Under the pieces are notes generated by a model. The model did no database searches, was not told the origin of the DNA, and saw only the letters and a program-made list of their open reading frames with translations. Of a stretch of 6,017 nucleotides of DNA, positions 1-5,600 are shown piece after piece; position 1 is the stretch's first letter; each line of letters starts with the position of its first letter. Both the position numbers and the translations under genes were made by a program. Location: NCBI GenBank assembly GCA_025355255.1, contig JANYAA010000140.1, positions 1 through 6,017 of the forward strand, written 5' to 3'. This stretch comes from Chloroflexota bacterium. GTDB lineage: Bacteria; Chloroflexota; Limnocylindria; Limnocylindrales; CSP1-4.

Positions 1-600
1 TGCGGCCACTGCAGCCGGATCCAGCGTGTCCGGCGTTTTGTTGACCACAATCCGGATGCGGGGCACCTGCAGCTCCTGGGCCACCCGGGCCGTGATCCCC
101 GTCCCCTCGTAGTCCTGTTTGTCCGGGCGCATCACGATCAGGAGTGCATCGGAGAGGACGAGGGAGAGGAGCGTCTCCTCGTTGAGTCCCGGATGGGTGT
201 CAATCAGCAGGACGTCGAGGTGCAGCTCCTCCACCAGTTGGCGGAGTCCCTCGGTCAGGCGCTGGGCGTCATAGCCCTCGCGCAGGATCCGTGCGATCTC
301 GCCTGGCTTCATCGACGACGGGATCAGGTGCACGCTACCCGAGACAGCCATGCCGATCCCGCCAGTCACGTCTTGGGCGACATCGGCGATCGCCCGCCCG
401 TGCCAGAGGAAGTCGTTCAGGGAGGCCTCAACCTCATCGCCCGCCAGGCCGAAGAGGACATGGATCCCGGGCGACTGGATGTCGGTGTCGATCACCCCAA
501 CGCGCTTGCCCTGAGCCGCGTATGTGGCGGCGAGGTTCGCGGTCGTGTTCGATTTGCCCGTTCCGCCGCGGAACGAGTGCACGCTGACAACCGTCGCCAA
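1..600 (-). CDS. MinD/ParA-family P-loop ATPase (3' part beyond window edge)
   Basis: Reading down from 600 gives 200 codons with no stop, open at the left edge. This is a cytosolic MinD/ParA/SIMIBI-class ATPase. Seen: P-loop FRGGTGKSNTT (residues 10-20), switch region DTDIQSPG (38-45), Walker B-like LLIDTHPG (131-138) and an adenine-binding NK pair (187-188). The Arg at residue 11 stands where classical ParA/MinD proteins have the 'signature' Lys of KGGxGK. The start is TTG at 600-598: an in-frame TGA lies 6 codons upstream, and AGGGAGG sits 6 bases before the TTG. Known of the family: ATP-dependent dimerisation on DNA or membrane to position chromosomes, septum, flagella or other cargo. The partner is not visible, as no ParB, MinE or flagellar gene is in the window, so the cargo is unknown. 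It is transcribed away from the tRNA. High confidence for family, low for cellular role. Confidence 0.9.
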   Translation of the reverse strand, partial: MATVVSVHSFRGGTGKSNTTANLAATYAAQGKRVGVIDTDIQSPGIHVLFGLAGDEVEASLNDFLWHGRAIADVAQDVTGGIGMAVSGSVHLIPSSMKPGEIARILREGYDAQRLTEGLRQLVEELHLDVLLIDTHPGLNEETLLSLVLSDALLIVMRPDKQDYEGTGITARVAQELQVPRIRIVVNKTPDTLDPAAVAA

Positions 601-762
601 CCCCGGCCTCCCTGCCCCTCACCCGACGGCGCGTGCGATCACTCGCCACCTGCGTGGCCGGAACCGTACCATGCCGTTTGGCACGGTGCCGACACGTCCT
701 ACGGCACGCCACAACAGGCGATGGGGCTGTGCCACCCGGTTTACGGCGGCGCATCGCGGGCG
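601..762. other. Divergent intergenic region between the ParA-like gene and the tRNA promoter
   Basis: About 160 bases with no convincing gene. The reading frames crossing it are continuations of shadow frames. It must hold the promoter of the leftward ATPase gene, but no clear -35/-10 pair was found for that direction. Small inverted repeats occur: TGCC-gttt-GGCA at 672-683 and GGCAC-g-GTGCC at 680-690. They overlap and could be an operator, but arms this short are expected by chance in GC-rich DNA. Confidence 0.4.
607..613 (-). promoter_or_regulatory. Shine-Dalgarno site deciding the TTG start of the ParA-like gene
   Basis: The minus strand reads AGGGAGG, followed by 6 bases (CCGGGG) and then TTG. 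With the in-frame TGA just upstream, this fixes the unusual TTG start. It is the strongest ribosome binding site seen in the window. Confidence 0.75.
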
Positions 763-791
763 TTGAGCGCTGCGGCGGTGCGCGCTAGAAT
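763..791 (+). promoter_or_regulatory. Sigma-70-type promoter of tRNA-Gly
   Basis: TTGAGC (763-768) and TAGAAT (786-791) are separated by exactly 17 bases, against a consensus of TTGACA-17-TATAAT. One mismatch lies in each hexamer. The predicted transcription start falls around 798, a few bases before the mature tRNA 5' end at 805. Position, spacing and match all agree. Confidence 0.75.
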
Positions 792-804
792 GGCGCCCTC
801 CCGA

Positions 805-880
805 GCGGGAGTAACTCAGTTGGCAGAGTGTCAGCTTCCCAAGCTGAATGTCGCGGGTTCGAACCCCGTCTCCCGCTCCA
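805..880 (+). tRNA. tRNA-Gly (anticodon CCC)
   Basis: A complete cloverleaf can be folded by hand. The acceptor stem GCGGGAG (805-811) pairs perfectly with CTCCCGC (870-876). The D-arm is 814-829 with GG in its loop. The anticodon stem TCAGC/GCTGA (831-835/843-847) closes the loop TTCCCAA, giving anticodon CCC at 838-840. The variable loop has 5 bases. The T-stem is 853-857/865-869 with loop TTCGAAC. The discriminator is T877, and CCA (878-880) is genomically encoded. It reads the Gly codon GGG. A near-consensus promoter lies just upstream. The antisense strand of this gene is read by the 3' end of the leftward membrane-protein frame. Confidence 0.97.
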
Positions 881-1220
881 CCTTCCCTAGGTGGCTGCGA
901 GCCGCTGCCCGCCCGCGTACAGGAAGCCAGCGTGCCGGGAGGAACTGTCCGCCAGCCGCCTGCAGCGTGCAGAACGTCATGACGCCCATCACGAGCCAGT
1001 TTGGCCGTTGGATCCAGTAGCGATCCAAGCCGGCCGGCTCCACAAAGCCGTGGTCGATCCCGCCGAGCAGCGAACTGGCCGCGAGCGCCGTCACCGCCAC
1101 AGCCCAGAACCAGGCCGGCGTGAAGCGCGCCTTCACGGTCCGCACCATCATCCCCGCAACGAAGAACAGCTCCGCGGCCAAGAGGAAGTTGGTGATCGAG
1201 GTGATCGCCAGGCGGTCCAT
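831..1220 (-). CDS. Small integral membrane protein, probably 3'-truncated at the tRNA gene
   Basis: From ATG at 1220 the frame encodes 129 residues with three clear hydrophobic helices: about 3-26, 37-58 (ending in LLGGIDHGF) and 75-94. A basic tail follows. From about residue 114 the frame is the antisense of tRNA-Gly and ends GFEPATFSLGS, a spurious tail typical of frames read through a tRNA gene, before TGA at 831. So only about 113 residues are plausibly native. Three helices followed by a tRNA suggest that the original C-terminal half has been lost. Resemblance to bacterial proteins with an LxGGxxHGF helix, which from memory have more helices, is an impression rather than an identification. 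Another ATG at 1229 and a longer frame from 1307 exist. I chose 1220 because MDRLAITSITNFLL is a natural N-terminus leading straight into the first helix. No good ribosome binding site is visible. It is divergent from the dehydrogenase gene. Function unknown, possibly a pseudogene. Confidence 0.55.
   Translation of the reverse strand: MDRLAITSITNFLLAAELFFVAGMMVRTVKARFTPAWFWAVAVTALAASSLLGGIDHGFVEPAGLDRYWIQRPNWLVMGVMTFCTLQAAGGQFLPARWLPVRGRAAARSHLGKVERETGFEPATFSLGS
878..894 (+). terminator. Possible hairpin at the end of the tRNA transcript
   Basis: CCACCT (878-883) and AGGTGG (889-894) form a perfect 6-bp stem with a 5-base loop, starting within the CCA end. No T-run follows, so this is not a standard intrinsic terminator. 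It could be a weak terminator or a processing signal, or it could be chance. Confidence 0.3.
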
Positions 1221-1310
1221 GCCGCGCATCGTGCGGGGGTCGCGTGCAAACCCCAAGGGCCAACCCGATCCAAGACGCGGCGACGCCCGGCTCGGGTGCA
1301 GAATCACTGG
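1221..1310. promoter_or_regulatory. Divergent promoter region between membrane-protein gene and dehydrogenase gene
   Basis: Ninety bases separate two divergent starts, so both promoters must lie here or inside the genes. For the rightward gene, CAGAAT (1299-1304) resembles a -10 box and lies only 6 bases from the ATG at 1311, which would give a leaderless mRNA. No matching -35 box and no Shine-Dalgarno sequence were found. For the leftward gene I see no convincing element. Confidence 0.35.
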
Positions 1311-2258
1311 ATGGATACCTCATCGGGCCGCTCGGGCCGCATCCCGGTTTGCGTTGTGGACCCGCTGGGTCTGGGGGACGTGGGCCACCTCCCCGCCAGC
1401 CTCGAGCTTGTGTCGTGGCCAACAGCGGAGCTCGCCCGAATCGAGATGATCGTGGTGGCCGATGCGGGACGCCGCGCCTTCCTCGAGGCGTTGGGTCAGA
1501 TGAGTCACCTGCGCGTGATCCAGAGCACCAGCGCCGGCGTGGACTGGCTCGCCGGACACGTGCCGCCTGGCGTCCGGGTCCACAACGCGCGTGGCGTGTA
1601 CGACGGCCCGCTGGCAGAGTGGGTTGTCGGGGCAATCCTCGCGATGAACCGCGGTCTTGTCAGCGCCCGCGACGCCCAAGCCCACAGCGCGTGGCGCGGC
1701 TTCGTCCCCACGGGCGAGCTTGCCGGCGCCCGCGTGGTGATCCTTGGCCAGGGGTCAATCGGGTCGGCGGTCGCGGAGCGGGTGAGGCCCTTCGGCGCCA
1801 AGGTGACAGGCGTGGGCAGGACCGCGCGCGACGGGATCGCCGGGATCGCGGACCTCGACCGGCTTCTGCCAGCCACCGATGTCCTGGTCAACCTGCTGCC
1901 GCTGACACACGAAACCGTTGGCCTCGTTGACGCGCGACTGCTGGCTCAGCTCCCCGACGGTGCGCTCATCGTCAACGCGGGTCGCGGACGGACAACCGTG
2001 ACCGCGGCACTCGTCAGCGAGGTCACAACCGACAGGCTGCGCGCTGTGCTGGACGTGACGGATCCCGAACCGCTGCCGCCCGGTCACCCGCTGTGGGCGC
2101 TGCCCAATGTCCTCGTGACGCCGCACGTGGCGGGCGACTCGCCGTTGTCAATCGCGCGATCGTTTGCGCTCGCGGGCGACCAGCTCCGCCGCTATGCCGC
2201 GGGCGAACCGCTGATCAACGCAGTGGCGCCGCACCTGCTCGAGGCCATCGGCAGCTAG
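1311..2258 (+). CDS. D-isomer-specific 2-hydroxyacid dehydrogenase
   Basis: A 315-residue protein of normal family length. It would interconvert a 2-oxo acid and a D-2-hydroxy acid with a nicotinamide cofactor in the cytosol. Seen: substrate-domain motif QSTSAGVD (71-78), Rossmann loop LGQGSIG (145-151), the NAGRG block with catalytic Arg225, DPEPLP with Glu253, and TPH with His272. The Arg-Glu-His triad is therefore complete. The second Rossmann strand ends VGRT (168-171), lacking the usual NAD-binding Asp and having Arg instead, which favours NADP(H). The start is ATG 1311, where homology-like sequence begins. The frame is open upstream to 891, but that part crosses the antisense of the membrane-protein gene. 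No Shine-Dalgarno sequence is seen. The exact substrate cannot be told; glyoxylate/hydroxypyruvate reductase-like activity is one option. Its 3' end faces the membrane-protein gene convergently, 18 bases away. Confidence 0.93.
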   Translation: MDTSSGRSGRIPVCVVDPLGLGDVGHLPASLELVSWPTAELARIEMIVVADAGRRAFLEALGQMSHLRVIQSTSAGVDWLAGHVPPGVRVHNARGVYDGPLAEWVVGAILAMNRGLVSARDAQAHSAWRGFVPTGELAGARVVILGQGSIGSAVAERVRPFGAKVTGVGRTARDGIAGIADLDRLLPATDVLVNLLPLTHETVGLVDARLLAQLPDGALIVNAGRGRTTVTAALVSEVTTDRLRAVLDVTDPEPLPPGHPLWALPNVLVTPHVAGDSPLSIARSFALAGDQLRRYAAGEPLINAVAPHLLEAIGS

Positions 2259-2260
2259 GT

Positions 2261-2286
2261 CCGACGAGCCGCCCCGCTACTCGTCG
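2261..2286. terminator. Possible bidirectional hairpin between convergent genes
   Basis: CGACGAG (2262-2268) pairs with CTCGTCG (2280-2286) across an 11-base loop. It sits in the 18-base gap between convergent stop codons and includes the last codons of the leftward gene. There is no T-run on either side, so it would be at best a non-canonical terminator. Confidence 0.3.
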
Positions 2287-3332
2287 TCGGGCGGGTTGCC
2301 CACGTGGGCGCCGGCCTTGGCGCGCTCGGCTGCCCGCTCCAGGCGAATGGCGTAGCGCAGGCTGCCGTAGGCCATGAGGTCGATGGCGAGGCCACCGAGG
2401 CCGCCAAGCTGCGAGCTGTAGAACACGAACACCTGGGTGATGAGGATCCAGACCAGCAGCCCGCGCTGGAACCAGTGGTACGCCGTCACGCGTGAGCGCC
2501 GCAGCGACACCACGCCCAGCGCAACCAGGAGCGCCCCCGCCAGCGTGGATCCAACCTGCGCGGTGAACGCACCGGCAAGCACAGCGCTTGCGCCGACCGG
2601 CGGCAGCGAGGCCACAAACGTTACGCCCGCAACGGCCAGCACCGTGTAGCCCACGACGATGGCGATGAGCGCCTCGTCCGCCCACGAGTACGTCATGACG
2701 CGCGTGTAGACGGCGGCAAGGCGGCCCTTGATGACCTCGACGATGTTGTTGTGGTCCGGGACTGCCGGAATCGCGGCGAGATAGCGGGTGGCAGCGCGCG
2801 TCCGCGGGTCGGCTTGATCGGCCACCGCAAGCAGCTCCGCGATGCGCAGCCGGTCATCTGGCTCCAGCCCCCGGACGGGCGCGCCGGACATCAGCGAGAG
2901 CGCGTTGGCCAGCGCCTCGTCCGACGACAGCCGCCGCTGGCCTACGACAATTCGCGACACAAGGAACACCAGCACGAAGACGCCGTAGATCAAGGCGATC
3001 GACGGGCGGTAGAAGTAGTCGTTGTCCGACGTGACGAACTTGCCAATCTCGTCGATGAAGGCGCCGAAGCCAAGGCCAGCGATCGCCGTGGCCACCTGGC
3101 CCATCGCGCGGTCAAGGAAGCCCACCAGCAGCAGGACGGCCAGCAGCAGGAGCAGGCCGCCCCAGAGCATGTGCGCAATGTGGATGCCGCTCGAGCCGAT
3201 CTTGGGATAGCCCGTCGCGGCGAGGAACCAGCGGATGCCCAAGAACGACGCCACCGCAGACACGAAGAACGTCTCGAAGAGCAGCGGCGCCTCGATATTG
3301 CGCGTCAGCAGGCGCAGGGGGCGGATCGTCAT
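2277..3332 (-). CDS. Multi-pass membrane protein of unknown function
   Basis: 351 residues from ATG 3332 to TAG 2277. Hydrophobic segments lie at about 18-38, 53-72, 79-95, 111-130, 220-241, 253-276 and 290-326, the last possibly two helices, so seven or eight membrane passes are likely. A polar, probably soluble, segment of about 88 residues (131-218) separates the first four from the rest. Striking polar motifs sit at helix ends: HIAHMLWGG (51-59) at the start of helix 2, and DEIGKFVTSDNDYFYRP (94-110) between helices 3 and 4. Both look like conserved functional sites, with clustered His, Asp, Glu, Lys and Tyr. I do not recognise a characterised family; hypothetical proteins with a similar motif in high-GC bacteria come to mind, unverified. 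It follows the FAD oxidoreductase by 5 bases without a clear ribosome binding site, so it is probably co-transcribed and translationally coupled. A transporter, sensor or membrane enzyme are all open. Confidence 0.85.
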   Translation of the reverse strand: MTIRPLRLLTRNIEAPLLFETFFVSAVASFLGIRWFLAATGYPKIGSSGIHIAHMLWGGLLLLLAVLLLVGFLDRAMGQVATAIAGLGFGAFIDEIGKFVTSDNDYFYRPSIALIYGVFVLVFLVSRIVVGQRRLSSDEALANALSLMSGAPVRGLEPDDRLRIAELLAVADQADPRTRAATRYLAAIPAVPDHNNIVEVIKGRLAAVYTRVMTYSWADEALIAIVVGYTVLAVAGVTFVASLPPVGASAVLAGAFTAQVGSTLAGALLVALGVVSLRRSRVTAYHWFQRGLLVWILITQVFVFYSSQLGGLGGLAIDLMAYGSLRYAIRLERAAERAKAGAHVGNPPDDE

Positions 3333-3337
3333 GGTCG

Positions 3338-4540
3338 TCAGTATGTGACGGTGCGGGCAGCGCCGGCGGCGGCGGACGCACGGTTGCGGCGGTACGGGTT
3401 GCGCTCGTCGTCCGGCGCCGTGCCCGCCACAATTGCCGCCAGACGTCGCCCGGCCTCAGGACCGCTTTCGATCCCCCACCCGTTGTCGCCCGTGTGCAGG
3501 TAGAGGCCGTCGACGCCGGCTCCGCCGATGAACGGGCGGCCATCGGCCGTGCATGTGTACTGGCCGGCGGCCAAGCTGATCTCGGCGCTGGTGAGCCTGT
3601 CCGCGATGGTCCCCCAGAAGGGCACCGCGCGGCTGGCCACGTCCATCACCACCGCGGGGAACGTCCAGTCCGTGGGCACCGGATCCACGGGCTCGGTCCC
3701 CGGCTCGTCCTGGCCCATGCCAAGGAACGCGCCGCCGCCCTCCGGCCGCCAGTAGGCGTGCGTGTCGGTGTCCAGGGTCATCGGCCCATCGGCCGGGATC
3801 TCGGGCTGCGGGGCCACCATCGCGCGGTGGTGGCGCACCATGGTCACCGGCAGGTCCACGCCCGCGGTTGCGGCCAGACGCTTGGCGAAGGGGCCGGCCG
3901 CGATGACCACGCGCTCAGTGGCAATTGTGCCGCCCGCCGTGCGGACGCCGGTGACGCGGCTGCCGTCCGTGAGGATCTCGGTTGCGGCCGTGCCCAGGTA
4001 GACCTCAGCGGTGGCGGCCGCCCGGGCAAGCCCGTGAACAACCTCGTACGGCGAGACCCAGCCGTCGCGGGCCCGGTAGCTGGCGGCGGTCATGCCCTCG
4101 GACACCCAGGGGAAGCGGCGGCGGATCTCGTCGCCCACCAGGAGCTCCGAGTCCGTGACGCCAAAACCGCGCGTGGCCTCCACGAAGCGGCCCATCGTTG
4201 CCGGACCATCGGCGGCCGCGGTCAGGAACAGCCAGCCCTGCTGCCGAAGCCCGATGGGCCAGTCCGCCAGACCCGTCTCGGCGGCGAACCCCTCGTAGAA
4301 CGCGATACCGGGCAGGACCAGCTCGGCGTAGTCGGGGTCATCCCACTGGGCGCGAAAGCAGGCCACGGCCTGCGAGGTGGTGAGCGACGCCAGTTGCGGC
4401 GCCCGCTCAAGGAGCACTGCGCCCAAACCGTGGCGGCCCAGAAAGAACGCATCTGCGGCGCCCGCGATGCCGCCGCCGATGACCACGACATCGGCAGTCT
4501 GGGGAAGTGCAGCGGTGCCCGCCGGGTGGATGCGTCCCAT
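3338..4540 (-). CDS. FAD-dependent oxidoreductase of the DAO/SoxB (sarcosine oxidase beta-like) family
   Basis: 400 residues from ATG 4540 to TGA 3338. It would oxidise the C-N bond of an N-methyl amino acid, secondary amine or D-amino acid using FAD. Seen: N-terminal dinucleotide fold VVVIGGGIAG (18-27), the FAD-ribose-binding Glu45 at the end of the second strand (LLER), a SoxB-like substrate segment FRAQWDDPDYAEL after the TTSQ loop, RVVIAAGPF mid-protein, and the C-terminal block QYTCTADGRPFIGG (327-340) followed by HTGDNGWGIESGP. The Cys that carries covalent FAD in monomeric sarcosine oxidase lies two residues before the YT of this block. Here that position is Gly, so FAD is probably non-covalent. 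The frame is open to 4852, but the extra 104 codons are antisense to the lyase gene. I chose the ATG 16 codons before the first strand. No Shine-Dalgarno sequence is evident. First gene of a pair with the membrane protein. Substrate not determinable. Confidence 0.92.
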   Translation of the reverse strand: MGRIHPAGTAALPQTADVVVIGGGIAGAADAFFLGRHGLGAVLLERAPQLASLTTSQAVACFRAQWDDPDYAELVLPGIAFYEGFAAETGLADWPIGLRQQGWLFLTAAADGPATMGRFVEATRGFGVTDSELLVGDEIRRRFPWVSEGMTAASYRARDGWVSPYEVVHGLARAAATAEVYLGTAATEILTDGSRVTGVRTAGGTIATERVVIAAGPFAKRLAATAGVDLPVTMVRHHRAMVAPQPEIPADGPMTLDTDTHAYWRPEGGGAFLGMGQDEPGTEPVDPVPTDWTFPAVVMDVASRAVPFWGTIADRLTSAEISLAAGQYTCTADGRPFIGGAGVDGLYLHTGDNGWGIESGPEAGRRLAAIVAGTAPDDERNPYRRNRASAAAGAARTVTY

Positions 4541-4619
4541 GCCGTCATGATCGCAGACACGGGCCCAGCGACGCGGCCGGGTGGCACCTGGCGCTGGCGT
4601 CCCACACAATGGCCGACAC
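4541..4619. promoter_or_regulatory. Divergent promoter region between FAD oxidoreductase and HpcH/HpaI genes
   Basis: Seventy-nine bases lie between divergent ATG codons. Rightward, CACAAT (4604-4609) lies 10 bases from the ATG at 4620. Leftward, GATCAT lies 6 bases from the ATG at 4540. Both keep only the A2 and T6 of a -10 box, and no -35 partner or Shine-Dalgarno sequence is seen on either side. The short spacer suggests shared control of the two units, but no operator palindrome stands out. Confidence 0.35.
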
Positions 4620-5600
4620 ATGCGCGTCCTCCAGTTCCTCACCGTCCGCACGCCCGGAGCCACCGCTCGCCTCGCGCGGCTTGGGGCCCACCCGGCCGTA
4701 ACTACGGTCTTCGATCTGGAGGATGGCCTGTGGGACCCGCTCGACGCGGCCAGGACCACGGACCTGAAGGAAGAGGGCAGGGTGCACCTCGCTGAGCTCG
4801 CGCGCAGCCACGCGGGCATGCTGGAATCGTCCTCGCTGGGCGTGCGGATCAACCGGATCTCCGGCCTGGAGGGTCATCGGGACCTTGACGCGCTTGGGCG
4901 CGCGGCAAGGCACCTGGCGTTTGACGAGATCGTGGCAACCAAGATCGAGTCCGGCCGGGATCTCGACGAGGTGGCGGCGGGTCTGCGAGCGGCGGGCGTT
5001 GGGTACCGCACCATCGTGCCGATTGTGGAGACCCGCGCAGGGATTGGGGCGCTCGACGAGATCCTCGAGGCGGCGCGGCGTCTCGGCGTGCGCTGGCTGG
5101 TGTACGGCCACTTCGACTTCGCGCTTGATGCGGGCCTGTGGCCGTTTCCTGGCCCCGCGGACCTCGAGTACTGGTCACGGCTCAAGCCGATCATCGCCGC
5201 CACCGAGGCGGCCGGCATGGGGCATGTCCACCCGCCGTTCTTTGCGCTTGGTGACCCGTTGGCGTTCGAGCGGCTGGCTCGCGGGCTGGCTGGCGTCTGC
5301 GGCCGCGAGTTCGGGATGATCACCATTGGGCGCTCGCAGACGGCGCTTGCGGCGGCGCTTGCCCGAGATATCGCGGGCGAGACGGCAGGCGCAGAGACGC
5401 CTGGCGCGGAACAGCTCGTGGCTCGTCCCTCGGCCGCGGGGCTCAGCCCTGTGGCACTGGCCACCCGGATCGTCGCGCTCTACACCGCGAACCGGCGGGA
5501 CGACGTGAGCTTCGTCATCGACCCAGTTGGCGGCGACTTCATCTCGCCTCACCTCTTCCTTGCAGCAAGGGCTTATCTCTCGAGGCTGCCCGATGCCTGA
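4620..5600 (+). CDS. HpcH/HpaI aldolase / CitE-like lyase family protein with C-terminal extension
   Basis: 326 residues from ATG 4620 to TGA 5600. The family has a TIM-barrel fold and cleaves or forms C-C bonds of oxo acids or acyl-CoA thioesters with a divalent metal. Seen: FDLEDG (31-36), the substrate-binding Arg of VRIN (Arg77 in 76-79), VATKIES (105-111), VPIVETRAG with metal-ligand candidate Glu137, and YGHFDFALDAG with second metal-ligand candidate Asp166. The 29-residue spacing of the two acids fits the family. The usual C-terminal HPxQ motif appears instead as GRSQ (237-240). Residues after about 241 form an extension, including a segment from 276 on with DPVGGDFISPHLF. The start at 4620 is chosen over a GTG at 4581 because MRVLQFLTVRTPG leads directly into the first strand. 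The stop overlaps the start of the next gene (ATGCCTGA), so the two are translationally coupled. Substrate unknown. Confidence 0.88.
   Translation: MRVLQFLTVRTPGATARLARLGAHPAVTTVFDLEDGLWDPLDAARTTDLKEEGRVHLAELARSHAGMLESSSLGVRINRISGLEGHRDLDALGRAARHLAFDEIVATKIESGRDLDEVAAGLRAAGVGYRTIVPIVETRAGIGALDEILEAARRLGVRWLVYGHFDFALDAGLWPFPGPADLEYWSRLKPIIAATEAAGMGHVHPPFFALGDPLAFERLARGLAGVCGREFGMITIGRSQTALAAALARDIAGETAGAETPGAEQLVARPSAAGLSPVALATRIVALYTANRRDDVSFVIDPVGGDFISPHLFLAARAYLSRLPDA
5582..5585 (+). promoter_or_regulatory. Ribosome binding site of the last gene, inside the lyase gene
   Basis: GAGG lies 7 bases before the ATG at 5593 and within the final codons of the lyase gene. It supports 5593 as the start of the next gene and translation from the same mRNA. 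Confidence 0.5.

Noticed and set aside
672..690. Overlapping short inverted repeats as an operator
   Set aside because: Arms of 4 and 5 bases are too short to separate from chance in GC-rich DNA. Mentioned only as part of the intergenic region.
805..880. tRNA as attachment site of an integrated element
   Set aside because: No integrase gene and no second copy of the tRNA 3' end were seen in the window. The truncated neighbour is only indirect evidence.
193..1020. Long plus-strand open frame of 275 codons
   Set aside because: It is antisense to the ParA-like gene and then runs through the tRNA gene. Its protein is Arg/Pro/His-rich without any recognisable domain.
891..1310. Upstream extension of the dehydrogenase frame
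   Set aside because: These 140 codons are antisense to the membrane-protein gene and show no similarity to the family N-terminus. ATG 1311 gives the normal family length.
619..1635. Minus-strand open frame of 338 codons
   Set aside because: It crosses the tRNA, the membrane-protein gene in another frame and the start of the dehydrogenase. Composition is Arg/Pro/Gly-rich with no domain.
3494..4795. Plus-strand open frame of 433 codons
   Set aside because: It is antisense to the FAD oxidoreductase, whose motifs are unmistakable. Long antisense frames are expected in GC-rich coding DNA.
4541..4852. Upstream extension of the FAD oxidoreductase frame
   Set aside because: The extra 104 codons are antisense to the lyase gene and precede the expected N-terminal Rossmann strand by too much.
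5239..5600. Possible separate small gene or domain fusion at the lyase C-terminus
   Set aside because: The frame is continuous with the lyase barrel and has no internal start with a ribosome binding site, so it was kept as an extension of the same protein.
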